In this document: one piece after another, positions 22,836 through 33,143 of the stretch | How positions within the stretch are numbered: position 1 is the stretch's first letter | Layout: every line of letters begins with the position of its first letter | Assembly: GCA_039720395.1 (NCBI GenBank) | Contig: CM077831.1 | Span: 3,948,003-4,012,002, forward strand | Origin: Liquidambar formosana | Taxonomy: Eukaryota; Streptophyta; Magnoliopsida; Saxifragales; Altingiaceae | Reading direction: 5' to 3' | DNA length: 64,000 nt | The notes under the pieces: model-generated | The model's input: the letters and a program-made list of their open reading frames with translations, nothing else | What the model was told of the DNA's origin: nothing | Database searches by the model: none | Program-made: the position numbers and the translations under genes

Positions 22836-23628
22836 ATGTATGTCCTCTCCGAACTGCCACTGTTTTGGGTTTGGGACCCACTGATTTCACGCCATCTGGG
22901 CAGACCGTAAGAGCTTATGACAACACCCGCCGAGAAGTAATAGGGGTAGTTACCTTGCCTCTTATCATGGGACCCACTGAATTTAGGGTAGAATTCCAAG
23001 TGTTGGATGTGCCGTCATGTTTCAACTTGTTGTTGGGCCGACCTTGGATCCATCCTGCTGGGGCTGTGCCATCTTCACTCCATCAAAAGGTGAAGTTTCC
23101 TTATGAAGGAGCCATAGTAACACTTCAAGGGGACTATGAATTGAAACTCGCAGGTGTGCCTATATGTGAGATACAACCTGAATCAGCAGCGATACCGCTA
23201 TCTGGGTTTGATTATGTCCAATGCATTGAGAAAGAGCTGAATGAATCATCACGCCATTACTCTTCTATAAAGCAGTACATCCCATATACTTTTTATCCAA
23301 GTTCCAACCCAGCCGTGGCAGATAAAAGTTTTGGTGATAGATACTTTACAGAAGGGCCGAATCCTCAAAGTTTGACAAGTTGGTACCACTCTATCCAAGA
23401 TCTATATGGAAGCTTGAAAGAGGAAGACTAGGCAGAGAACCTTGATGCGGGGGCTATGACTGAAATGTTCCAAGACATGATCCTCACCGTGGAAGACTCG
23501 ACCATTGAAGAACTCCAGGGTTCATCCATTAGCCATACTACCGTGCCATTCCTGAATTGGTACCTTGAATGTGGTGTCATTGCGGAGATCCATGAAGAAG
23601 AAGACCTTGGCCTACTTGATAGCAGCTT
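22795..23628 (+). pseudogene. Gypsy B aspartic protease region
   Basis: In the third frame, the active-site segment VLIDNGSALNVCPL is read around 22808-22850 (Asp codon at 22817), followed by the flap region and the conserved LLGRPWIH at about 23026-23050. The active site is D-N-G-S instead of the common D-T/S-G. A TAG at 23429-23431 interrupts the frame; beyond it the same frame continues to a stop at 23630-23632. That stop lies inside the sequence GTAGGT, a likely 5' splice site. The protease would process the polyprotein; its N-terminal part is missing because of the deletion upstream. Confidence 0.85.
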
Positions 23629-23798
23629 GTAGGTGTCTTAGTTTAGTAATATTTCCCTAATTCAATAAGATGTATCTACTTTACTCACTTTGTGGAGTCA
23701 TAGTATTGATACAGATTTTTTGTTTTCCTTCTTTCTTTTGTGTGTCATTCCCATTATTCCTAGTCAATAAAGTGTGCTTTCTTTCTCTATATATGCAG
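23629..23798 (+). other. Putative 170-nt Ogre-type intron between protease and RT
   Basis: The 5' site GTAGGT is at 23629-23634. The 3' site TATATGCAG ends at 23798 after a pyrimidine-rich stretch (TTTCTTTCTC). Removing exactly these 170 bases puts the protease frame in phase with the RT frame that opens at 23799. The stop codon TAG at 23630-23632 overlaps the splice donor, so unspliced RNA would end after protease and spliced RNA would read into RT. An intron at this place is a known trait of Ogre elements. Confidence 0.75.
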
Positions 23799-26700
23799 TG
23801 TCTCTTTTCTCTCCTCTATGGATATTTATGGCATGGATATAGATCCTAGGAATGATGTCCCCCCGGAGCTCGTTGAGCAAAGGAAAAGGGGCGTCACCGA
23901 ACCTAATATGGATGAATTGGAATCAATCAACTTAGGGACGAATGAATTGCCAAGAATAGTTAAAATTGGGAAAACCCTCTCCCCCGTTGAAAAAGAAAAG
24001 ATGATCTCCCTCTTGAAAGCCAACATTATGGCTTTTGCATGGTCTTATGAAGACATGCCTGGCATCGACCCCGATATTGTGCAACACTATATCCCCACTA
24101 ATTCCCTAAAGAAGCCGGTAAAGCAGAAACTTAGAAGATTAAAACCAGAATGGGCTCTAAAAGTAAAAGAAGAGGTAACTAAACAACTAGACGCGGGTTT
24201 CCTCCAAGTTGTGGAGTACCCCGAATGGTTGTCAAATATAGTGCCTGTGCCTAAAAAAGATGGGAAAGTAAGGATGTGTGTCGATTTCCGAGATCTCAAC
24301 GCCGCGAGCCCTAAGGATGACTTTCCTTTACCCCATATCGACGTGTTGGTGGATAGTACAGTGGGACATGCACTCCTCTCCTTCATGGACGGATTCTCCG
24401 GGTATAACCAGATAAAGATGGCGCCTCAAGACATGGAGAAAACAGCCTTTATCACGCAATAGGGAACGTACTGTTACAAAGTAATGCCTTTTGGCTTAAG
24501 AAACGCTGGGGCTACTTACCAAAGAGCAGCTACGACCCTATTGCATGATATGATCCATAAGGAAGTCGAGGTTTATGTCGATGATATGATCGTAAAGTCC
24601 GTGGATAGAGAAGGGCATTTCAAGGCACTAGAGAAATTCCTAGAGCGAGCAAAAAAGTACAATCTCCGTCTCAACCCACAGAAGTGTGCTTTCGGCGTCA
24701 CTGCAGGCAAGTTATTGGGGTTTATGATCACTCAGAGAGGTATCGAAGTGGACCCAGGGAAGATAAAAGCTATTGTGGAGATGGAGCCGCCTAGCACTGA
24801 GAAGCAGATCCGGGGTTTTCTGGGAAGAGTTCAATACATAAGCCGATTCATTGCCAACTTGACCATGGTTTGCGAACCAATCTTCAAATTGCTTAAGAAA
24901 GGTGTGCCAAAAGTATGGAACGAAGAATGCCAAGAGGCCTTTGAGACCATTTTGAGATACTTGAGCAATCCTCCAATCTTAGTTCCCCTACGGCAAGGCG
25001 CGCCACTTTTGTTATACTTAATGGTCACCGAAACCGCGACGGGAGCTATGTTAGCTCAATATCTTGAAGGGTCTACAAAGGAAAATGCCATTTATTACTT
25101 AAGCAAGAAAATGACAGACTATGAAGTGAAGTACAATGCAATTGAAAAGGCTTGTGTGGCACTAGTATGGGCGACGCAGAAACTTCGACACTACATGATG
25201 TCCTTCGAAGTGTTCTTGATAAGTCGCATGGACCCGTTGAAGTACCTAGTAGAAAGGCCAGTATTGTCATTCAGAACTGCTCGATGGTCAATTCTCCTCA
25301 ATGAATTCGACATCAAGTACGTGAATCAGAAGTCTATCAAGGGAAGCGTCATCGCAGACTACCTAGCCAGCTGTCCGGTGTCATCATCCGCTCCGTTCAA
25401 CGATCAATTCCCAGATGAGGACGTGCTAGAGATTGGTAGAAAAACTTGGAGAGTATACTTCGATGGGGCAGCCAATAAAAAAGGTTATGGGATAGGAGTC
25501 CTGCTGGTCTCACCTGAAGAGGCATTTACACCGTTGGCGGTCAAGTTGGGGTTTGAAGCTACCAACAACATTGCTGAATATGAGGCCTGTATCCTAGCAC
25601 TGGAAGCGGCACTTGAATTGGGGATCAAAGAATTAGAAGTGTTCGAGGACTCGGCGCTAATCATTTGTCAGATAAAAGGGGAATGGAAAACTCGAGATGA
25701 GAAGCTGCTACCCTACCATGCCTACCTGGAAGCTCTAACCAAGGAGTTCTCAGAGATAGAATTTAACTACCTTTCAAGGAACAAGAACCAGTTCGCTGAT
25801 GCCTTGGCGACCCTAGCATCCATGGTGGAGATACCTGAAGGGGGAAATGTGAAGCCGTTGGTGATAGAATGCCGAGACAAGCCTGTGTACTGTTGTGCAA
25901 TCCGAGGAGGAGAAGTGAATGATGGCCATCCGTGGTTCCATGACATAAAGAAGTTCATTGAAGAAAGGGAATACCCAGAAGGAGCATCTCGTATCGATAG
26001 AAAAACCCTAAGGCGGTTGGCGAGTCACTATGTACTTTGTGGAGGAAAGCTATATCGGAGATCATACGACGGGATCCACCTGCTGTGTGTCACCGAGGAA
26101 GAAGCGGAGCATCTGATTAAAGAAATCCATGAAGGGACAGGGGCTCCGCATATGAATGGCTATATGTTAGCTAAGAAAATCATGAGGTTAGGCTATTATT
26201 GGTCCACCATGGAAAGAGACTGCCACGCACATGTCAAGAAGTGCCACAAATGCCAACTGTTCGCCAGTGGACAACATTTGCCTTCTATGCCTTTAACGAG
26301 TATGTCGTCACCATGGCCATTCGCGGTATGGGGGATAGATATCATCGGACAGATCAAGCCAAAGGCGTCAAATGGGCATGAATACATCCTGGTTGCCATC
26401 GATTACTTCACTAAATGAGTGGAAGCAGCATCCTTCAAGACCTTGAATTCCAAGAAGGTAGCACAGTTCATACAGCACAGCATCATCTATCGATATGGGG
26501 TACCGCATGAAGTTATCTCAGACAATGGCCAGCACTTTCAGAAAGAAACCCATGAGCTCTTGCAAAAGTACGGCATAGTTCACCATCTGTCATCACTATA
26601 CCGTCCTCAGACTAATGGAGCGGTGGAAGCAGCTAACAAGAACATCAAGAAGATACTACAGAAGACTGCGGACTCGCACACAGACTGGCATGAGAAGTTG

Positions 26701-27177
26701 CCATTGGCTTTATGGGGTTACAGAACATCAATAAGGTCATCAACAGGGGCTACCCCTTATTCTCTAGTTTATGGAATGGAGGCCGTGTTGCCAGTTGAAT
26801 TAGAGGTTCCTTCACTAAGGGTTGCCGTGGAGAGCCAGATAACAGAAGTGGACTGGGTTAAGAGCCGCTATGATGAGTTAGCTTTGCTGGATGAAAGGCG
26901 TTTAAGGGCGCTGTATCATGTTCAGGGGTATCAACGGAGAGTTGCCAGAGCATTCAACAAGCATGTCAAAGATCGAGGTCTAAAGAAAGGGGATGTAGTG
27001 CTGAAAGAAATCAGAGCTCCAGTGTTCGATCCGCGGGGAAAATTCAAGCCAAGTTGGGGTGGGCCATACATTATCAAAGAGATATTGCCAGCAGGGGCTG
27101 TTCGCCTCATGGATTTAGATGGAATTGAGTTCGCTCGTCCAACTAATTTGGATCAATTGAAGAAATATCATGTTTGA
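23799..27177 (+). pseudogene. Gypsy B RT, RNase H, second RNase H and integrase
   Basis: RT opens before Met 23818; FPLPHIDVLVD and the catalytic YVDD (24574-24585) are present. The connection and RNase H (to about 25350) are followed by an RVT_3-type second RNase H (VYFDGAANKKGYG near 25455). One of its acidic-site contexts reads FEDSALI where GDS is usual. The integrase follows: HHCC zinc finger (H..H, then CHAHVKKCHKCQ near 26222-26260), core with GIDIIG, SDNGQHF and the Glu of AVEAANK. The ORF ends KKYHV at 27177. Two stops break it: TAG at 24460-24462 and TGA at 26416-26418, both where relatives have Trp, i.e. TGG changed by a G to A step. Otherwise the frame is open for more than 1100 codons. 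Confidence 0.92.
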
Positions 27178-27263
27178 AGCCTGCTAGGTTGAAAACCCGT
27201 AAGGGCGGCCTAGGCAAAAGTTAAGGCATAAGAACTATGTAAGACCTGATTCTCCATTCAAAA

Positions 27264-27345
27264 ACAAAAAAAAAAAAAAAAAACCAAAAAAAAAAAAAAC
27301 AAAAAAAACAAAAAAAAAAACAAAACAAAAACAAAAAAAAAAAAG
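27264..27345 (+). repeat. A-rich tract (A runs broken by C and G)
   Basis: About 80 bp of almost pure A with single C residues, 90 bp after the pol stop. Slippage-prone low-complexity DNA in the non-coding part of Gypsy B, before the conserved phrase GGAGATACGTAGGCAACCC. Confidence 0.85.
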
Positions 27346-27521
27346 AAGAAAAAACCATGGAGATACGTAGGCAACCCATAAAGTTACCTTGGGTGCGGTC
27401 TAAATCAAACAAGAAAATCCCAAATTTGATTTATTATTGGCAATTTATTCAAAACTAAAATTGATTGACATAGCAATTCATTGGTATTAAGTAAAAGAAC
27501 TATAAATATGCCATAAATATC

Positions 27522-28811
27522 CTATTCTATTTTCTTGAGCCTCTTTGCAGCTCGCTCCTCAGCTTTCTTCTTCTCTCTTTCATGTCTTCTTTTCTTCCTC
27601 AAGTCATGTTCATAAGCTGCTATCACTGCTTCCATAATATCTTCTCTGCAAGATCCAAGTTCGTTGTTCTTGATAAGTCCAAAAATCCTTTCTCTTCGAG
27701 TAGTCTCTCTCTCACCTAAATTGCTTTTCAACCATTCCTTATACTCGGGGCTCATCATATATGGACCATCAGTATTCGTAACTTGGGTTAGTATCAACTT
27801 GCTAGGCCATCGGTCCTTCGCCCAAGTCACTACAGAAAGACCCGCGGGCACCACAGGATAGTCACCTTTCAAGGAAGTGGGTATGGTTTGCATGGCGCCC
27901 ATCTGACGCAGAACCCTTGAAGGCCAATAGAAGGAAGTAGACCTCAGTCCTATGAGTCTCACCATGGTGCATCCAGAAGTCCGCAGAAGCACCTGGTCAC
28001 TGCAGCCCCATATGAATATAAACCACTTGACACTCCTCCAAGAAAGGGTTTGGTAGTAACCTAGCCAATCTCTCAATGAAAATTGCCCAGGTAATTCAAT
28101 GCGGCGAAGGCAGTAATGCTGGGGCTTGTATAGTGTAATGGCAACTGGTGACAAGAAATTCAGTCTTTCAAGCAACCACATCTGCAGTATAATGGGGCTA
28201 CCTCCTAAGGAAACCTTTGGGTCCTCATGGACTTTATCCAAACCATTCAGGGTTTCAGCTAGCACCATGGGAATCAAGTTATGGCCCTTGGCAAGGAGAG
28301 GAATCAAGTCACAGATTTGAATGGGAACATGTGGAGTACCAGTGGAAATAAGGAAACGACCAATGAGGCAAAAGGCAAGAGCATGCTTAATAGGAAAGGT
28401 AAAATTCAGAATACCTTTACTATCACAAGCTAAAAAAGAGGTTGCCAATTTCATCAAGTCTACCATATGGTCCTTTACAAACGTAGAGGCATATTGTGAG
28501 TGAATCCCAAGTAGATTGGAGAAAGAAGTAAGAAAGCTTGGGCGAGGAGTAGGGAGAATGAAAGGACCTACCGTTGAAACTCCATACAATGCACAGAATT
28601 CCTCCATGGTTGGGCACAGTTCTTCATAGTTGAAGCGGAACACATGAACTTGAGGATCCCAAAAATATGTAGCAGCAGTCAAGAGGTTCGTTTCAAGCCT
28701 CACATGCCTCAAGGAGAGCAATGGATCCAAGCCAAAGCACTTGAACTCAGATTTTGCTTCAGCACTCATAACTCTCAAAAACCCTCCTAAAAATTTGTCT
28801 AGAGCCTCCAT
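27522..28811 (-). CDS. Antisense ORF of Gypsy B, DUF7745-like
   Basis: A single uninterrupted 429-codon ORF on the strand opposite to pol. It starts MEALDKFLGGFLRVM and ends in a basic, Lys/Arg/Glu-rich helix (about residues 385-429) that could be a nuclear signal. The first 110 residues, with FWDPQVHVFRFNYEELCPTM, and the middle part with LAETLNGLD resemble the plant DUF7745 / plant-mobile-domain style proteins found in transposable elements. That is recognition by eye, not a search. Antisense ORFs between integrase and 3' LTR are known in Tat-lineage elements; function unknown. It is intact while pol is broken. A promoter should lie near 28.85-29.0 kb; A/T-rich and GC-rich hairpin DNA is found there. 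Confidence 0.75.
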   Translation of the reverse strand: MEALDKFLGGFLRVMSAEAKSEFKCFGLDPLLSLRHVRLETNLLTAATYFWDPQVHVFRFNYEELCPTMEEFCALYGVSTVGPFILPTPRPSFLTSFSNLLGIHSQYASTFVKDHMVDLMKLATSFLACDSKGILNFTFPIKHALAFCLIGRFLISTGTPHVPIQICDLIPLLAKGHNLIPMVLAETLNGLDKVHEDPKVSLGGSPIILQMWLLERLNFLSPVAITLYKPQHYCLRRIELPGQFSLRDWLGYYQTLSWRSVKWFIFIWGCSDQVLLRTSGCTMVRLIGLRSTSFYWPSRVLRQMGAMQTIPTSLKGDYPVVPAGLSVVTWAKDRWPSKLILTQVTNTDGPYMMSPEYKEWLKSNLGERETTRRERIFGLIKNNELGSCREDIMEAVIAAYEHDLRKKRRHEREKKKAEERAAKRLKKIE

Positions 28812-28954
28812 AACTTCTAATGAATGAATACAAGTAGGTTTAGGAACCTCTTGGATGTGTTTTTATAGGGAAAAGGTCACAAATCCAAGTTCAAATAGGA
28901 AAAAACCCATCAGAATAGGAAGTTTCCTATTCAAAGTGGGATTTCCGCTTCGGG

Positions 28955-29012
28955 CTCGGGTAACCACCCAGGCCTGGGCGGCTAGCCTCCCGAGGCCTGG
29001 TGGTCACCCAAG
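28955..29012. repeat. GC-rich inverted repeat in Gypsy B 3' region
   Basis: ACCACCCAGGCCT and AGGCCTGGTGGT can pair around a loop of about 17 bases containing GGGCGGCTAGCC. It lies upstream of the antisense ORF start. A related GC-rich inverted block (GGCCTGGACGGTTAGCC) is found inside the solo LTR at about 51495-51580. Confidence 0.75.
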
Positions 29013-29244
29013 CCACCTTGTTTTGGCTTTCTCCCTCGCTTTGTCTCGCCTTGACGCGTGATCAAACCTCCTTCCAAATGAGATATTCAACACTTTTTGA
29101 GCTTAAAATCAATCAAATTCCATCTTGAAATCAATTCCTTGAATTGATTTTATGTTCAAAAGGGTTGAATATATTTCCCCTGTGTCATGCCAACTCAAGT
29201 GACAATGTGTTAAGTCACTTTCCTCTTGCACCATGCCTGTTCAA

Positions 29245-30482
29245 TCTTGATAAATTGATCATATATCCTCATTTCAAATCTTGATTTTTCATCCCACTTG
29301 GTTGAATATACTCATCATTTGAATATATTCTTCCATTTCAAAAGTGTATTCACTCTTTGAATATGCTTCTCAGTTTCAAATTCTCATTCCCTATCCTACT
29401 TGGTTGAATATATTCATCACTTGAATATATTTTTCCATTTCAAAAGTGTATTCACCCTTTGAATATGCTTCTCAGTTTCAAATTCTCATTCTCTATCATA
29501 CTTGGTTGAATATATTCATCACTTGAATATATTCTTCCATTTCAAAAGCATGTTCACCCATTGAATATGCTTCCTAGTTTCAGATCCTCATTATCACTTA
29601 CTTGGTTAAATATATTCATCACTTGAATATATTTCTCCATTTCAATGGTATACTCATCACTCGAGTATACTTCTCAGATATTTCGTCACTTACTTGGTTA
29701 AGTATATCCATCGCTTGGGTATATTTCTCCATTTCAATGGTATGTTCATCACTTGAACATACTTCTCAGATCATTTGTCACTTACTTGGTTAAGTATATC
29801 CACCACTTGGGTATATTTTTTCCATTTCAATGGTATGTTCATCACTTGAACATACTTCTCAGATCATTTGTCACTTACTTGGTTAAGTATATCCACCACT
29901 TGGGTATATTTTTTCCATTTCAATGGTATACTCATCACTTGAGTATACTTCTCAGATATTTTGCCACTTACTTGGTTAAGTATATTCATCACTTGAATAT
30001 ATTTCTCCATTTCAATAGTATGTTCATCACTTGAACATACTTCTCAGAATATTTGTCACTTACTTGGTTAAATATATTCATGACTAGAATATATTTCTCC
30101 ATTTCAATGGTGTACTCATCACTTGAGTACACTTCTCAGATTATTCTCTATCTTACTTGCTTAAGTATATCCATTGCTTGGATATATTTCTCTATTTCAA
30201 TGGTATGTTTATCACTTAAACATACTTGTCACTTACTTGGTTAAGTATATCCATCACTTGGATATATTTCTCTATTTCAATGGTATGTTTATCACTCAAA
30301 CATACTTGTCACTTACTTGGTTAAGTATATTCGTGACTAGAATATATTTCTCCATTTCAATGGTGTACTCATCACTTGAGTACACTTCTCAGATTATTCT
30401 TATCTTACTTGGTTAAATATATCCGTCGTTTGGATATATTTCTCCATTTCAATGGTATGGTCATCACTTGAGTGTACTTCAT
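29245..30482. repeat. Tandem array of alternating hairpins with conserved loops
   Basis: About 1.2 kb of repeats with a period near 90-110 bp. Each unit holds two short hairpins. One has a stem of ATATATTC or GTATATCC type; the other a stem of GTATGTTC, GTATACTC or GTGTACTC type. Most share a 7-base loop close to ATCACTT. Between them lie the constant phrases TTACTTGGTTAA and TCTCCATTTCAATGGT. It sits where the 3' untranslated region of Gypsy B should be. Such tandem repeats are known in Tat elements and can seed satellite DNA. Confidence 0.9.
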
Positions 30483-30672
30483 TGGTTTATTTTTTTCCAT
30501 CTTCCTGATTGATATGTTGCTTTAGTATGTCAACATGAAATTTATACCTGTGAATGTTTACCTCAAAATGTTGAAGTGTGACAGTCTTGTATAATATACC
30601 TGTGGTAATTTTGTGAGCATCAATATGCCACAAACTTAAAAGGTATATCTTATTTGTTTGTTTCTTTGGCAG

Positions 30673-32261
30673 ATTGTGTTAGGAGAGGATTTTGGAATTG
30701 AAGGCCGCGGTGCATATTTTGATGAATATGGGTATGCTCTCTAAATTCTCACAATCATTGTGTATGTTGCAAAATTTGCTCATTGACTCATTGAGTAGGA
30801 CTTGGAAATCAAGAATCATGCCTTTACCATTTATTAGTAGCAGCTGTTTTAACCTGTGCATCATTAAAGTATTTTGAATTATCCAATTTGCATAGCATAT
30901 ACTGGTATTACTATTTCATATGACTTAAATCCATATTTTCTGTTGACATAGGAAAAAAAACTTCCAAAATGTAGCTGTAATTGAGATAACATTTTGGAAA
31001 ATTTTTGTCTCTGCCTACTTGCATTTTATATTTCTGATAAGTGACAAGTAAGCATACCTTAATAATTTCTTCTTCTTTTTTGGGCAGAATTATCTGTGAT
31101 ATTATTCAAAATCATCTAATGCACATATGATATTAAGCTTAAGTGGATTACATATGTTAACACTCACATCTATATGTGCATTATTAAAAGCCTCTCTGTA
31201 TTGGAATGATTATTTTTCTTGAAGCATGTAGAAATCAAATCTTCGAAATACATTTTCCTAATTCATTTCCATATTATTTGAATACCGACTATAGATTTTT
31301 TGCCTGGTTGCCATGGAGGAGCCTGTTTCTCTCAATCCTGAGCACATCCGGGATGAAAAAGTGAAGGTGTGTATTTTAATTCACTCTTTTACTTGGAACT
31401 TCTAGTCATTTATTTCATTCTGTCGTCAACTATTTTTATGCTTTGTAAAACTGTGACCCGTTGATATTTACGAAACACACCAAGATATCACAATGTGTGG
31501 GTTCCTTTTCATTTTTCATTTTTCATTTGTTTATTTGTTTTAGTATTATTGTTATTATTTTCTCTTGTCATGAAGAATACTCTAATGTACATAAAGGATG
31601 ATAGAAGATTTTACCAAAATTCAATTAGGCGTATATGAGTCTTTATAGACACTCAATTTAAGAGACGTTTGTAATTTGTGACCTTTAATTAAAATTAAGA
31701 TATTTTTCTTAAGATCTTAATTAAATGATCATTTAGAGTTGTGAATCCTAGATGTGCTTTTATCTGTACTACTTAATGATTGTAACATGGAATTCAGGTC
31801 CTTCAAGCAATACTTCCAACAGAAGACAAAGAGGTTGTTCTTGGCCAATATGAAGGCTACATAGATGACCCAACAGTTCCTGATCAATCAAACACACCAA
31901 CTTCTGCAAGCATGATTCTGCGAATTCACAATGAAAGATGGGAAGGTGTAATAGCTTTCCCTGTTTAATTTCTTCTTCTCTATAAAATTCCTTTATGGTA
32001 AAGTTGCAATTATTTCTCAACCATCGATTAGGAAATTGGTACTGTGTTTTAGATAAGACTTTATCCTAATGGTTATTTCTCCTTTATGTATTCCTTTGCA
32101 TTGGATTATCCAATCTTTATTTTCAATTTGTTTTCTCTACCAATATTCGAAATTATTTTCTGCAGGTGTTCCTTTTATACTCAAGGCAGCGAAAGGATTA
32201 AATTCAAGCAAGGCAGAAATACGCATTCAATTTAAGGATGTTCCCAGTGATATATACAAAA
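30673..32261 (+). pseudogene. G6PD: Captured fragment of a glucose-6-phosphate dehydrogenase gene (five exons)
   Basis: Five exon pieces with plant-type introns: 30673-30731 (EDFGIEGRGAYFDEYG), 31088 to about 31124 (IICDIIQNHL), 31295-31366 ([19 protein letters not shown]), 31798-31945 ([19 protein letters not shown], then [10 protein letters not shown]) and 32166-32261 ([18 protein letters not shown]). All match in order the middle to C-terminal half of cytosolic-type G6PDH, the first enzyme of the oxidative pentose phosphate pathway. Exon borders and phases fit except the second exon, whose GT donor is lost. The start, the active-site segment and the last exons are absent, and changes such as RED to GED are seen. 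Introns are kept, so capture was at the DNA level. It lies within the CACTA ends. Non-functional. Confidence 0.92.
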
Positions 32262-33143
32262 GTATGGTATCTAACCTCCTTTTAGAATTCTTATTAACTT
32301 CTCTTCAACATTTGTCCGAAATTGAATCTATATCTTCTTGAAGTTTCTCTATCGAATTTGACAACAAGAAGTAACATTATAATGACTTCAGTTAGTATAA
32401 GTAACCACTTGTATGTCAACATGAAATTTGATGTTGACATTGATTGGGTCTTAATTAGTTCAAAAGCTGGTATGATTTGTGGAGATTTTGTTTTTCCCCA
32501 TTTCTGCATTTTTCTCTCTTTCTTTTTGCAATTAGCACACTGTTACTTAGAACTGTGTTAAATAGATTTTGCCTTTTGTAGGTGTGTAGGTGAGATAGAG
32601 AGAGAGAGAGAGGAAGGGATATTTTGCTTTGATAGAGTTAAAGAAATGGGAGCAAACTAACACTGAAGCTTTTGTGGATGCTCACTCTTCTAATTCGTCC
32701 CTTTTTTTTTTTTTTTTTTTTTGTTTCTCACCTGATGGCTACTTCTTTTTGTGTAGTTGAATCATGCACCATGGCAAAATGTGAAATTTTTTTGAGGATG
32801 TTGCCTTTTTAGATTTGTTTTTTATTTTAACATCAAAAATATTATAGCACTAGTTAGGTCAAGGGAATGGTGACTTTTGAAACCATGTTATTGTAATCCA
32901 ATGAAATGAAAATTATGATTTTATAATTAATATGAGTGATTTAATTTCCCTTGTTATTTTATTTGTCTCTTTTTTTATGTCTTAATTTCTTTCATTTCAT
33001 ATTGAGAATTTAATTATTGAGTAATTTGTATAAACAGGTTGATGTATCAAATTTAATAACAGGTTTGAAGGGTAGTAAATAGCATATGACAAATTTTTTG
33101 TATATATTCACAAAAAAAAAAAAAAAAAAAAAAAGCCATAGAT
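32262..33143. other. CACTA interior after the captured exons, no gene seen
   Basis: Intron-like A/T-rich DNA. The next G6PDH exon expected (after [11 protein letters not shown]) was looked for and not found. GA repeat near 32594-32613, poly(T) near 32703-32722, poly(A) near 33112-33134. Confidence 0.6.

Larger units (their letters stand above)
17095..30483 (+). mobile_element. Gypsy B: Tat/Ogre-like Ty3/gypsy retrotransposon lacking its 3' LTR
   Basis: The 5' LTR (17095-19874) starts TGTCACACCCC and ends GGGGTTCACA. Next come a primer site (TGGCGACTCCACTGGGGA), gag, protease, an intron-like gap, RT, RNase H, a second RNase H (RVT_3), integrase, an A-rich tract, an antisense ORF and a tandem hairpin array. 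No 3' LTR is found; the sequence changes to CACTA-borne G6PDH intron DNA near 30483. The five bases before the LTR, CAAGG, have no partner, in keeping with a right-hand deletion. The gypsy solo LTR at 49270-52284 belongs to the same family. Few stops are present compared with Gypsy A, so it is probably younger. The right border is approximate. Confidence 0.9.

Noticed and set aside
27264..27345. Retroposon poly(A) tail
   Set aside because: No TSD and no element start; it lies inside Gypsy B between pol and the conserved GATACGTAGGCAACCC phrase.
29602..30416. Chain of ORFs of repeated LVKYIHHLGIFF type
   Set aside because: They are translations of the hairpin array; frames shift between units and the pairing pattern, not the peptide, is conserved.
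29245..30482. CRISPR-like array
   Set aside because: Repeats and spacers are not distinct, all parts are related, and the setting is a plant retrotransposon.
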